The notes beneath the pieces are model-generated. The model was not told the DNA's origin and did not search any database. It worked only from the letters and a program-made list of their open reading frames with translations. Below are positions 45,527-54,421 of a stretch of DNA of 64,000 nt, one piece after another. The stretch covers positions 1 to 64,000 of the forward strand of contig NZ_RAQQ01000027.1 of NCBI RefSeq assembly GCF_003610785.1, in the 5' to 3' direction. The position numbers were made by a program, and so were the translations under genes. The stretch comes from Micromonospora globbae. Its GTDB lineage: Bacteria; Actinomycetota; Actinomycetes; Mycobacteriales; Micromonosporaceae. How positions within the stretch are numbered: the stretch's first letter is position 1; each line of letters begins with the position of its first letter.

Positions 45527-46798
45527 ATGACCACCACCCCTGACGCCGAGCGCACCACGTACCCCCCGACCGGCCGGACGACGGCGAGCCGCTCCCGCGA
45601 CCGGATGAGCTACGACCGCGCCGCCGCACACGCCGTGCTGGACGAGGCGTACCACTGCGCGCTCGCGTTCACCGTCGACGGCGAACCGCGCGTGCTGCCC
45701 ACCCTGCACGTCCGCGTCGGTGACACGCTCTACCTGCACGGCTCCACCGGCAGCCGTCCCCTGCTCGCCGCCCGGGGCGCCGGCCTGCCCGTGTGCGTGT
45801 CGGTCACCCTGCTCGACGGTCTCGTCCTCGGCCGCTCCCAGTTCCACCACAGCGCCAACTACCGGTCGGTGGTCGCGCACGGCACGGCCCACCTGGTCAC
45901 CGACGAACGGGAGAAGGCCGACGTGCTCACCGCGCTGGTCGAGAAGGTCGCCGCCGGGCGCAGCGCGGACAGCCGCCCGCCGACCCGCAAGGAACTGGCC
46001 GAGACCGCCGTCCTGGCGCTGCCGCTGCGCGAGGTCTCGCTACGCGCCCGCACCGGGGGCGTACGCGAGGAGGAGGCCGACCTCGCCCTGCCGTACTGGG
46101 CCGGCGTGGTGCCGCTGCGGCTGACGGCCGGCGTGCCCGAGCCCGACGCCGGCGTCCGCGCGCCGCTGCCCGCGTACCTGCGGACGCCGCCCTCGCCGTG
46201 GCACGACCCGGCGGTGCTGCGCGGGGAGCACGTCGTGCTGGAACCCCTCGACCTCGCCCACGCCGACGAGCTGCACGCGGCCACCGCCGACCCGGAGGTC
46301 TGGCGGCACCTCGGCAACCGGCAGCCGGTCGACGCGGCCGAGACGCGCCAGATCGTCGCGTCGGCCCTGGCCGCCCACCACCGGGGCGAGCGGGTGCCGT
46401 GGGTGCAGCGCTGCGCGGTGACCGGCGCGGTGGTCGGCACGACGTCGTACTACGAGGTGGATCCCGAGCGCCGGTCGGTGGCCATCGGCTACACGTTCCT
46501 GGGCCGGCCGTGGTGGCGCAGCGGCATCAACACCGAGGCGAAGCTGCTGCTGCTCACCCGCGCCTTCGAGGAACTGGGCGCGGTCCGGGTGGTCTGGCAC
46601 ACCGACATCCGCAACGAGCGCTCGCAGCGGGCGATCGAGCGGCTCGGCGCGACCCGCGAGGGGGTGCTGCGGCGGCACCGGCAGCGCCCCGACGGATCGT
46701 GGCGGGACACCGTGCAGTACGCCATGACCGTCGACGAGTGGCCGACGGCACAGGCCGCCCTGCGGGAAAGGCTTCGCCCGGCGGCACGGGTGGCGTGA
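45527..46798 (+). CDS. Fusion of PNPOx-type FMN-binding domain and GNAT acetyltransferase
   Basis: The 423-residue product has an N-terminal pyridoxamine-phosphate-oxidase-like split-barrel domain (about 28-190; LALAF-type core HCALAFTVDGEPRVLPTLHV, FHHSANYRSVVAHGTAHLV) and a C-terminal RimJ/RimL-type GNAT domain (about 235-420; VLEPLDLAHADELHAATADP, GRPWWRSGINTEAKLLL, NERSQRAIERLGATREG). The first half probably binds FMN; the second uses acetyl-CoA on an unknown amine. AAAGGG precedes the ATG. Its stop codon overlaps the LysE gene start, so the pair is translationally coupled. Confidence 0.85.
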   Translation: MTTTPDAERTTYPPTGRTTASRSRDRMSYDRAAAHAVLDEAYHCALAFTVDGEPRVLPTLHVRVGDTLYLHGSTGSRPLLAARGAGLPVCVSVTLLDGLVLGRSQFHHSANYRSVVAHGTAHLVTDEREKADVLTALVEKVAAGRSADSRPPTRKELAETAVLALPLREVSLRARTGGVREEEADLALPYWAGVVPLRLTAGVPEPDAGVRAPLPAYLRTPPSPWHDPAVLRGEHVVLEPLDLAHADELHAATADPEVWRHLGNRQPVDAAETRQIVASALAAHHRGERVPWVQRCAVTGAVVGTTSYYEVDPERRSVAIGYTFLGRPWWRSGINTEAKLLLLTRAFEELGAVRVVWHTDIRNERSQRAIERLGATREGVLRRHRQRPDGSWRDTVQYAMTVDEWPTAQAALRERLRPAARVA

Positions 46799-47466
46799 TG
46801 ATGTCCGGCGTGCTGGGGATCACCGACATCGGAACGTACGTGGTGGGCACCGTGGCGATCGTGCTGCTGCCCGGGCCCAACTCCCTCTTCGTGCTGTCCA
46901 CCGCCGCCAAGCGCGGGGTGGGCGCCGGCTACCGGGCCGCCGGTGGGGTCTTCCTCGGCGACGGGGTGCTCATGTTCCTCTCCGCCGCCGGGGTGGCGTC
47001 GCTGCTCAAGGCGTACCCCCCGCTGTTTCTCGTGATCAAGTACGCCGGCGCCGCGTACCTCGGCTACGTGGGGCTCACGATGCTCCGCGGCGCCTGGCGG
47101 CGCTGGCGCGACCGCAACGACCCCGGCACGCCGCGCCTCATCGACGCCGCGCAGCCCGCGGAGCTGCGCAGCCCGTTCCGCAAGGCGCTCGTGATCAGCC
47201 TGCTCAACCCGAAGGCGATCCTCTTCTTCGTCTCGTTCTTCATCCAGTTCGTCGACCCGGCGTACCCCTGGCCGGTGCTCTCCTTCGGCCTGCTCGGGCT
47301 GATCGCGCAGGTGACCAGCGCGCTGTACCTCACCGCGCTGATCTTCACGGGTACGTTCCTGGCCGCGCAGTTCCGCCGGCGCCGGCGGCTCGCGGCGGGC
47401 GCCACCACGGGGGTGGCCGCCCTCTTCCTCGGCTTCAGCGTCAAGCTCGCCACCGCGAGCATGTGA
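46798..47466 (+). CDS. LysE/LeuE family exporter
   Basis: The 222-residue product has six predicted membrane helices and the family motif VLLPGPNSLFVLSTAAKRGVG, plus SLLNPKAILFFVSFFIQFVD. These proteins export amino acids or related small molecules. The ATG overlaps the preceding TGA (TGATG). Coupling with an acetyltransferase fusion and a PLP-sensing regulator suggests export of an amino acid or an acylated amine. Confidence 0.9.
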   Translation: MMSGVLGITDIGTYVVGTVAIVLLPGPNSLFVLSTAAKRGVGAGYRAAGGVFLGDGVLMFLSAAGVASLLKAYPPLFLVIKYAGAAYLGYVGLTMLRGAWRRWRDRNDPGTPRLIDAAQPAELRSPFRKALVISLLNPKAILFFVSFFIQFVDPAYPWPVLSFGLLGLIAQVTSALYLTALIFTGTFLAAQFRRRRRLAAGATTGVAALFLGFSVKLATASM

Positions 47467-47489
47467 CCGGCCGGGCGGCCCCGCACGGG

Positions 47490-48413
47490 TCAGGTGCCGT
47501 CGCCTCCGCCGCCGCCCACGCCGGCGCTGCCGGCGGTGCCGCCCAGGCCGAACCCCGGCGGCACCGGATCGTCGGGCGGTCGGCTGACGTGCGCGGACTC
47601 CGTGATCTGTGCGGACCAGTCCGCGTGGGCGGCGGTCGCGGCGTGCCGGTTGATGGCCTCGCGTAGCCAGCCGTCCACCGTGGCCACCCAGTCCCGCCGG
47701 TCCGCGCCCGCGTGCCAGACGCGGAACCGGCTGATGCTCTGGTGGGTCACGCCGGCCAGCGCGAGCCGGCGGTCCATCCAGAGGATCACCTCCAACCCCG
47801 CCGCGTTGGTCACGAAGACCAGTTCGAGTTCGGTGATGGGGCCCGCGTAGAGCGGGGCGACCCAGTAGCCGATCCGCTGGTGCAGCGGCAGCGTCTGCTC
47901 CACGCCCGGCAGCCGGGCGTCCACGAGGCCGGCCTGGCGCAGGCTGAAGCCCAGCGTGTCGAGTGCCGCCAGCACGTGCGCCTGGGTGGGCAGCGGGTGC
48001 ACGAACACCGGCACGAGGGCACCCTGGTCGAGCTGCGGTTCGATGGCCACCTCCGTCCGCAGGCCCATCCGGAGGCTGAGCAGCGGCACGCCGCCGAAGA
48101 CCGTCACCGGGGTCTCCCAGGGCACCGGGAACTCGAACGGGATGGTCCGGCCGCGTCCGGCCCGGAGCACGAACGCGCCCGTCAGCGCCGCCTCGTGGAA
48201 CTGCACGAGGCGGCGGGGCGCCGACGGGTCCTCCGACTCGGCGGTGGTCACCAGGCCGAGCCGGACGTGCTGCACCGGCACGTCCACGGAACCGGCGGTC
48301 ACCGTCACCCGGCCGGGCAGCTTCAGGCCCGGCCGGGTGCTCGGATTGGTCAGCGCGGTACGCACGGTCAGGCCGGTCCAGCTGGACTCCGGCGACACAC
48401 CCGTGAACCGCAC
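47490..48413 (-). CDS. Second Spo0M-like protein, long C-terminal tail
   Basis: The 307-residue product has the Spo0M arrestin-like domain ([59 protein letters not shown]), then about 60 extra residues ending in a Gly-rich tail (PGFGLGGTAGSAGVGGG). The GTG at 48413 is chosen because GGAGG lies seven bases upstream; this start omits the GVGGP opening seen in the paralogue at 198-986. It converges on the LysE gene, 23 bp away. Confidence 0.8.
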   Translation of the reverse strand: MRFTGVSPESSWTGLTVRTALTNPSTRPGLKLPGRVTVTAGSVDVPVQHVRLGLVTTAESEDPSAPRRLVQFHEAALTGAFVLRAGRGRTIPFEFPVPWETPVTVFGGVPLLSLRMGLRTEVAIEPQLDQGALVPVFVHPLPTQAHVLAALDTLGFSLRQAGLVDARLPGVEQTLPLHQRIGYWVAPLYAGPITELELVFVTNAAGLEVILWMDRRLALAGVTHQSISRFRVWHAGADRRDWVATVDGWLREAINRHAATAAHADWSAQITESAHVSRPPDDPVPPGFGLGGTAGSAGVGGGGGDGT

Positions 48414-48538
48414 CGGACCGCCTCCCGCCGTGAGATCGCCCCTCGCGGACCGGTTCCCCGATCCGCGAGGCACCTCAACTGTCGCGGAGCACCGGCCGGC
48501 TCACCACGACTTCGACGAAGCGAAAACACCCCTCCGCT

Positions 48539-49603
48539 TCAGCGCAGCCGACGTCCGCGCGGCACCGGGTCGGTCTCGTCGTCGAACTCGCCGATGACCT
48601 CCTCCAGCAGGTCCTCCAGCGCCACGAAGCCGACCGGTCGGGCCGGGCCGCCACCGTTGCGCACCAGGGCCAGCTGGGACTGGCGGGCCCGCATCGCGGC
48701 GACCGCCTCGGTCACCGACGCCTCCGCCGGGAGCGTGAAGGCGGTGCTCATCAGCTCGCCGGCGGTGGCGTGCTGACCCGTGGTGACCGCGCGCACCGCC
48801 TCCCGGACGTGCACCAGGCCGCAGACGTCGCCCGCCGCGTCCAGGACCGCCAGGCGGGACCGGCCGCTCTCGCGGCTGACCTGCTCGATCCGCTCGGCCG
48901 AGTCGTCCCGGTGGACCGTGACCATCGTCGAGAACGGCTCCATCACCTGGGCCACCGTGGTGCCCTGCAGCTCCAGCATGCTGGTGAGCAGCTGGTGCTG
49001 CTCGGCGCCGAGCAGCCCGTGCTCACGGGACTGCTCCAGCAGGATCCGCAGCTCGTCCGGCCCGTGCACCTGGGCGAGCTGGTCCTGGGGGTTCACCCGG
49101 GCCAGCCGCAGGATCGAGTTGGCCAGCGCGTTGAGCGCGGAGAGCACCGGCCGGGACACCCGCGCGAACGCGCGGAACGGCAGCGCCAGCAGCATGGCCG
49201 ACCGCTCGGCGTCGGTGATCGCCCAGGACTTCGGCGCCATCTCCCCCACCACCAGGTGCAGGAAGGTGACCAGCGCCAGCGCGAAGACCAGCGCGATCGC
49301 GTGGCTGGCGGCCTCCGGCAACCCGACCAGGTGCAGCGCCGGGCTCACCAGGTGCTCGATCGCCGGCTCGGCGAGCGCACCGAGGCCCAGCGTGCACAGC
49401 GTGATGCCGAGCTGCGCGCCGGCCAGCATCAGCGACAGTTCGCGTACGCCGTCCAGCGCGGCCCGCGCGGCCCGCCCGCCGCCGGCGGCGGCCTGCTCCA
49501 GCCGGTACCGCTTGCTGGCCACCAGAGCGAACTCGGCGGCCACGAAGAAGCCGTTCAGGGCCAGCAGCACCACGGAGGTGAACAGCGCGATGCCCGGGCT
49601 CAT
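48539..49603 (-). CDS. CNNM/CBS membrane protein without CorC_HlyC domain
   Basis: The 354-residue product has a CNNM transmembrane domain (about 1-185; LNGFFVAAEFALVASKRYR, GEMAPKSWAITDAERSAM) and two CBS domains (about 205-335). It ends without the C-terminal CorC_HlyC domain that its upstream neighbour has. CNNM proteins are linked to Mg2+ or other ion transport. It starts 73 bp after the neighbour ends, so both probably share a transcript. Confidence 0.87.
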   Translation of the reverse strand: MSPGIALFTSVVLLALNGFFVAAEFALVASKRYRLEQAAAGGGRAARAALDGVRELSLMLAGAQLGITLCTLGLGALAEPAIEHLVSPALHLVGLPEAASHAIALVFALALVTFLHLVVGEMAPKSWAITDAERSAMLLALPFRAFARVSRPVLSALNALANSILRLARVNPQDQLAQVHGPDELRILLEQSREHGLLGAEQHQLLTSMLELQGTTVAQVMEPFSTMVTVHRDDSAERIEQVSRESGRSRLAVLDAAGDVCGLVHVREAVRAVTTGQHATAGELMSTAFTLPAEASVTEAVAAMRARQSQLALVRNGGGPARPVGFVALEDLLEEVIGEFDDETDPVPRGRRLR

Positions 49604-49676
49604 CGGCGCACCCCTCCTGCCGTCATGCCGGACCCACTGTTCGCGAGCGCGGGGCTCTTCGGTTCATTCCTCGCGC

Positions 49677-51035
49677 TCACGCCGACACCTCCGGGCGCTT
49701 GCCCGGCTCGGTGAGCCGCAGCCGCACGGAGTCCGCCACGTGGCGGTCGACGGCCAGCACCTCGACCAGCGCGCGGGGCTCGACCTCGCCGTCCTCCCCG
49801 TCCGTGGGGAGGGTGATCTCCAGCCGGTCGCCCACCTCGGGCACCCGGCCCAGTTCCCGCATCACGAGGCCGGACAGGGTGTCGTACTCCGGCGCCTCGG
49901 GCAGGGCGATGCCCGTGCTGTCGGCCACCTCGTCGATGCGCCAGCGGGCCGGCACCACCCAGGAGCCGTCCGCCTGCCGGGCCGGCGCCCGCTCCGGCGG
50001 GTCGTCCTCGTCCCGGATCGGGCCGACCAGCTCCTCGGCGATGTCCTCCAGGGTGATCACCCCGGCGAAGCCGCCGTACTCGTCGACCACGCAGGCCATC
50101 TGCCGGTGGCCTGACCGCAGCCGGTCGAGCACCGTGGGCAGCGGCAGCGTCTCGGGCACCAGCAGCGGCGGTACGGCCACCGCGCTCACCGGGGTGGTGG
50201 CGCGCTCCTGCGGGGGTACGCCGAGCACGTCGGCGATGCCGACGACGCCCACGAGGTCGTCCACGCCCTCGGCTCCCCGGACCGGGAAGCGCGAGTGGCC
50301 GGTGTCCAGCAGCTCGACCACCCGGCTGACCGGGTCGTGGGCGCGGACGCTGTGCACGTCCACCCGCGGGACCATGGCCTCGCCGGCGGTCAGCTCGCGG
50401 AAGTCCAGCCCGCGGTCGAGCAGCGTGGACATCTCCACGTCGAGGTGCCCCTCCTGGCGGGACTCGGCGATGATCTGCTCCAGGTCCTCCGGGGTGGCGC
50501 CGCTGGGCAGCTCCTCGATCGGCTCGATGCCGACCCGGCGCAGCAGCCGCACCGCGGCCCGGTCGAACAGCCGGACCACCGGGCCGGCCACCTTCAGGTA
50601 CATCAGGGTGGAACGCGCCAGCACGCGGCTCACCGACTCGGCGCGCGCGATGGCGAGGTTCTTCGGGGCGAGTTCGCCCAGGACCATCTGCACCACCGTG
50701 GCGATGATCAGGGCCAGCGCGACGGACAGCGGAAGGCTGACGGACTCGGCGACCCCGGCCAGGCCGAGCAGGTCGGCCAGACCGGCGCCGAGGTACGGCT
50801 CGGCGGCGTAACCGACCAGCAGGGCGGTCACGGTGATGCCGAGCTGGGCTCCCGAGAGCATGAAGGAGAGCCGGCCGGTCACCTCGAGTGCCCGCGCGGC
50901 GGCCTGGTCGCCGTCCTCGGCGAGCTGGCGCAGCTTGCCGCGGTCCACGGCGACGTAGCCGAACTCCTGAGCCACGAAGTAGCCGGTGAGTGCGGTGAGA
51001 ACAATGATCAGGACCAGGCCCAGGACGATCAACAC
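49677..51035 (-). CDS. CNNM/CBS/CorC_HlyC membrane protein
   Basis: The 452-residue product has an N-terminal CNNM domain (about 1-195; GYFVAQEFGYVAVDRGKL, LGELAPKNLAIARAESVS), two CBS domains (about 215-335; MVPRVDVHSVRAHDPVS, CVVDEYGGFAGVITLEDIAEEL) and a C-terminal CorC_HlyC domain (about 360-445). Members are often annotated as hemolysins but probably move or sense Mg2+. The start is a GTG. It is the first of two tandem CNNM genes. Confidence 0.88.
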   Translation of the reverse strand: MLIVLGLVLIIVLTALTGYFVAQEFGYVAVDRGKLRQLAEDGDQAAARALEVTGRLSFMLSGAQLGITVTALLVGYAAEPYLGAGLADLLGLAGVAESVSLPLSVALALIIATVVQMVLGELAPKNLAIARAESVSRVLARSTLMYLKVAGPVVRLFDRAAVRLLRRVGIEPIEELPSGATPEDLEQIIAESRQEGHLDVEMSTLLDRGLDFRELTAGEAMVPRVDVHSVRAHDPVSRVVELLDTGHSRFPVRGAEGVDDLVGVVGIADVLGVPPQERATTPVSAVAVPPLLVPETLPLPTVLDRLRSGHRQMACVVDEYGGFAGVITLEDIAEELVGPIRDEDDPPERAPARQADGSWVVPARWRIDEVADSTGIALPEAPEYDTLSGLVMRELGRVPEVGDRLEITLPTDGEDGEVEPRALVEVLAVDRHVADSVRLRLTEPGKRPEVSA

Positions 51036-51237
51036 GGGAGGCTCAGGGCTCCCCGCAACGGCGTCGGGGCCATCGGATGCCGGGCATGACCCGGCTGGCT
51101 ACTGCTGCCCTCCGGGGCAGAAGAGTCGATCATGCGGCCATTTTATCGGCGCTGGCTGTACGTCCGCTGAGGGTGGCCGAAGGCTCCCGCTTATCCGGTT
51201 TGCCGGAAGGTGCGGCCGGCACTGCCTGTGTGCCCGA
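51036..51237. other. Gap between the Mrp operon and the CNNM genes
   Basis: No gene is visible. CTGCCC-TCCG-GGGCAG can form a short hairpin. The stretch CCATTTTATCGG at about 51138-51149 is unusually A+T-rich for the region and could be part of the CNNM promoter. Confidence 0.4.
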
Positions 51238-51570
51238 TCAGCGGTCGGCGAGTTCGTCGACGACGAGCAGGTCACGGTCGACCCGCCCGGAGCGGTACGC
51301 GGCCCGGCCGATCATCTGGGCGGCCACCGGGGCGGTGGCCAGCTGGAAGATCGCGACGAGCGCCACCATCCCGAGGTCGCTCGGGGACCGCAGCCGCAGC
51401 GCCACCCCGGTCAGGACGAGCAGCACCCCGAGCGACTGTGGTTTGGTGGCCGCGTGCATGCGGTCCAGCACGTCGGGGAAGCGCAGCACGCCGATCCCGG
51501 CGGCCAGGGCGAGCAGCGCGCCGGCCACCAGGAACAGGGCACCCAGCCAGTCGGCGACGACGGTGACCAT
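51238..51570 (-). CDS. mrpG: Mrp antiporter subunit G
   Basis: The 110-residue product has three membrane helices and the MnhG/PhaG signature GVLRFPDVLDRMHAATKPQSLGVLLVLTG. It is the last gene of the Mrp operon; its ATG overlaps the mrpF stop codon by one base (TGATG). Confidence 0.92.
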   Translation of the reverse strand: MVTVVADWLGALFLVAGALLALAAGIGVLRFPDVLDRMHAATKPQSLGVLLVLTGVALRLRSPSDLGMVALVAIFQLATAPVAAQMIGRAAYRSGRVDRDLLVVDELADR

Positions 51571-51833
51571 CAGGCCTCCGTCCGCACGGCGAACCGGACC
51601 AGGGAGACCGAGCCGACGAAGCCGAGCAGGGAGAGCACGACGAGCACGGGCAGCGTGGTCGCGTGCCGGTTGACCGCCGCCTCGGCGGCGACCGAGCCGA
51701 CCATGGTGGCCAGCAGCATGTCGGCGGCGACCACCCGGTCGACCAGCGACGGGCCCCGGTACAGCCGGACCAGGACGAGCAGCGCCGTCACCGAGAACAG
51801 CGCGGTGAGGACGACGACGAGGAACGTGGTCAC
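51570..51833 (-). CDS. mrpF: Mrp antiporter subunit F
   Basis: The 87-residue product has three membrane helices with RLYRGPSLVDRVVAADMLLA, the MrpF signature. The GTG start overlaps the mrpE stop codon by four bases. Confidence 0.92.
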   Translation of the reverse strand: MTTFLVVVLTALFSVTALLVLVRLYRGPSLVDRVVAADMLLATMVGSVAAEAAVNRHATTLPVLVVLSLLGFVGSVSLVRFAVRTEA

Positions 51834-52420
51834 GAGGTGTTCTCCTTCTCGACGGGATCGCTGTGCACCCGGCGCAGTTCGTCCGCCGAGCCGATGGCCC
51901 GGACGATGCGCCGTTCGATGTCGAGCACCCGCTGACGGTTGTCCGCGAGGCCCTGCGGCCCGCGTACGTCCAGCACGTGCAGGTAGAGGATCGCGGCCTC
52001 CCGGTCCACCTCGAGGATCAGCGTGCCGGGGACCAGCGAGACCAGTTCGGCGGTGAGCGCCAGGTTCAGGTCGGTGCGTACCCGCAGCGGAACTCCGATG
52101 ACGGCGCTGCGCGGGACGAACCCGGGCCGCACCGCGACGGCGGCCACGTGCACGCTCGCCACGACCAGCTCGGCGACGAACCGGCCGGCGAGCGCCAGCA
52201 GGGCCCGGGGGCGCACCCGACCGGCGAACGTGACCGGTGGAAGCGGGAAGAAGACCAGCACGGCCATGCCGGCGAGCAGCCCGCCGAGCAGGTTCCCCCA
52301 GGAGAAGTCCCCCCAGAGCAGGTTCCAGATCAGCACCAGCCAGCCGAGCGCCGCCGCCTGGTCCCGCCACCGCCCCACCCGGCTGCGTACCCGGCCGACC
52401 GGCGGCTCCTCGCCGGTCAC
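51830..52420 (-). CDS. mrpE: Mrp antiporter subunit E
   Basis: The 196-residue product has an N-terminal pair of membrane helices (LGWLVLIWNLLWGDFSWGNL, GGLLAGMAVLVFFPLPP) and the soluble part typical of MrpE (LTAELVSLVPGTLILEVDRE, LHVLDVRGPQGL). It is longer than most MrpE (about 160). The GTG start overlaps the mrpD stop codon. Confidence 0.9.
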   Translation of the reverse strand: MTGEEPPVGRVRSRVGRWRDQAAALGWLVLIWNLLWGDFSWGNLLGGLLAGMAVLVFFPLPPVTFAGRVRPRALLALAGRFVAELVVASVHVAAVAVRPGFVPRSAVIGVPLRVRTDLNLALTAELVSLVPGTLILEVDREAAILYLHVLDVRGPQGLADNRQRVLDIERRIVRAIGSADELRRVHSDPVEKENTS

Positions 52421-53922
52421 GGCGTGCCGCCGGGGAACACGGCCCGGATGTACGGGGTGCGGTCGCGCAGGTCGGTGGCGGCGTCGGCGGTCACGTCGAA
52501 GAGCGGCCCGGCGGCCACGGTCAACGCCAGCCCGAGCACGATCAGGGCGACCGTGGCGCCCACCATCGTGGCGGGCAGCCGGACGGCCGGCTCCTCGGTG
52601 GCCAGCCGGGGTTCGCGCCAGAACGCGATGTTCCACACCCGGGAGGCCACGTACAGGGTGAGCAGGCTGGTCAGCGTGCCGGCGGCGACCAGCGCCAGGG
52701 GCAGCGCGCCGCCGGCCGTGACGCCGGCCTGGAGCAGGCCGAGCTTGCCGAGGAAACCGGAGAACGGCGGCACACCGGCGAGGTTCATGGCCGGCACGAA
52801 GAAGAGCACGCCGAGCAGCGGCGCCATCCGCGCCAGCCCGCCGAGGCGGCGCAGGTCGGTGCTGCCGGCCCGCAGCTCGACCAGACCGGCCACCAGGAAG
52901 AGGGTCGTCTGGATGGTGATGTGGTGCACCACGTAGAAGATCGCCCCGGCGAGCCCGGCCACGGTGCTCAGCGCCACGCCGAAGATCATGTAGCCGATGT
53001 GGCTGACGAGCGTGAACGAGAAGAGCCGCTTCATGTCCGACTGCGCCACCGCGCCGAGGATGCCGACCAGCATGGTCAGCCCGGCCACCACCATGAGCAG
53101 CCGGGACACCTGACCTCCGGGGAAGAGCAGCGTCTCGGTCCGGATGACCGCGTACACGCCGACCTTGGTGAGCAGGCCGGCGAAGACCGCGGTGACGGGG
53201 GCCGGGGCGGTCGGGTAGCTGTCCGGCAGCCAGGCCGAGAGCGGGAAGACCGCCGCCTTGACCCCGAACGCGAGCAGCAGCGCCACCTGCAACGCCAGCC
53301 GTACGCCCTCCGGCAGCGCGTCCAGGCGCTGGGCGAGCTGGGCCATGTTCAGCGTGCCGGTGGCCGCGTACACCAGCCCCACGGCGGCCAGGAAGACCAT
53401 CGACGAGAGGATGCTGACCACCACGTACGTCGAGCCGGTCCGGATCCGCACCTCGGTGCCGCCGAGCGTGATGAGCACGAAGCTCGCGGCGAGCAGGATC
53501 TCGAAGGCCACGAAGAGGTTGAACAGGTCGCCGGCGAGGAACGCGTTGGTCACGCCGGCGGTCAGCACCAGGTACGTCGGGTGGTAGATCGTCACGGGGG
53601 CGTTCTCGCCGATCTCCGCCTGCCGCTGCCCGATCGAGTAGAGCAGCACGCAGAGGGTGACGGCCGAGGACACCACCAGCATCAGCGCCGCGAGCTGGTC
53701 GGCGACCAGCACGATCCCGACCGGCGGCGGCCACGCCCCGACGGCCAGCACCACCGGCCCGTGCCGGTACGCCTGCACGAGCAGCACCGCGGCGACCACC
53801 AGCGTGGTCGAGAGCCCGGTCACGCTGATGGCGCGCTGCAACCGGGGCCACCGGCCCAGCACCAGGGTCAGCGCGGCGCCGAGCAGCGGCACCACCACCG
53901 GCAGGGGCAGCAGCCGGCTCAT
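52417..53922 (-). CDS. mrpD: Mrp antiporter subunit D
   Basis: The 501-residue product is a NuoM/NuoN-like proton-translocating membrane subunit with about 14 helices. Key stretches are FVAFEILLAASFVLITLGG, the Lys-containing FGVKAAVFPLSAWLPDSYP, and SDMKRLFSFTLVSHIGYM. MrpD with MrpA exchanges Na+ (or K+) for protons. It starts 16 bp after mrpC ends. Confidence 0.94.
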   Translation of the reverse strand: MSRLLPLPVVVPLLGAALTLVLGRWPRLQRAISVTGLSTTLVVAAVLLVQAYRHGPVVLAVGAWPPPVGIVLVADQLAALMLVVSSAVTLCVLLYSIGQRQAEIGENAPVTIYHPTYLVLTAGVTNAFLAGDLFNLFVAFEILLAASFVLITLGGTEVRIRTGSTYVVVSILSSMVFLAAVGLVYAATGTLNMAQLAQRLDALPEGVRLALQVALLLAFGVKAAVFPLSAWLPDSYPTAPAPVTAVFAGLLTKVGVYAVIRTETLLFPGGQVSRLLMVVAGLTMLVGILGAVAQSDMKRLFSFTLVSHIGYMIFGVALSTVAGLAGAIFYVVHHITIQTTLFLVAGLVELRAGSTDLRRLGGLARMAPLLGVLFFVPAMNLAGVPPFSGFLGKLGLLQAGVTAGGALPLALVAAGTLTSLLTLYVASRVWNIAFWREPRLATEEPAVRLPATMVGATVALIVLGLALTVAAGPLFDVTADAATDLRDRTPYIRAVFPGGTP

Positions 53923-53938
53923 CGGGGCGCCCGCCGGG

Positions 53939-54421
53939 TCATGCGACGCCGTCCCCGCGCCGCAGCCGCCGCCGCGCCGGTTCCGGGTCGACCTGCTCCG
54001 GGTCGGCGCCCGGGCCCTCGCCGCCGAGGTCCGCGGTGGCCACCTCGTCACGCTCGGCCCGGCGGACGATCTGCCGGTCCTCCACGTCGTCGGGCACCTC
54101 GTCGTCCCCCGTCAGGTACCAACTGCGGTAGGCGACCGCGAGCAGGAACGCGGTGAGCCCGAAGGTGATGACGATGGAGGTGAGCACCATGGCCTGCGGA
54201 AGCGGGTCGCTCATCCGGTCGACGGGACCGGTGCCCACCACGGGGGCTCCGCCGGAGCGGCCGCCCATCATGATGAGCAGGTTGACGCCGTTGCCGAGCA
54301 GGACGATCCCGAGGAGGATCCGGGTCAGGCTGCGCTCCAGCAGCAGGCGCACCCCGCAGGAGACGAGCACGCCGACGGCGACGACCAGCACGGCCGTCGG
54401 GCCCGCCCCGCCGCCGTTCAC
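53939..54421 (-). CDS. mrpC: Mrp antiporter subunit C
   Basis: The 160-residue product is NuoK-like with three membrane helices (TRILLGIVLLGNGVNLLIMM and MVLTSIVITFGLTAFLLAVA). The C-terminal 50 residues are a charged cytoplasmic tail not found in most MrpC. The GTG start overlaps the mrpA stop codon by four bases. Confidence 0.92.
   Translation of the reverse strand: MNGGGAGPTAVLVVAVGVLVSCGVRLLLERSLTRILLGIVLLGNGVNLLIMMGGRSGGAPVVGTGPVDRMSDPLPQAMVLTSIVITFGLTAFLLAVAYRSWYLTGDDEVPDDVEDRQIVRRAERDEVATADLGGEGPGADPEQVDPEPARRRLRRGDGVA

Noticed and set aside
51036-51237. Possible Mg2+ riboswitch before the CNNM genes
   Set aside because: Only a 6-bp hairpin was found; the conserved core of an M-box or ykoK leader is not recognisable.
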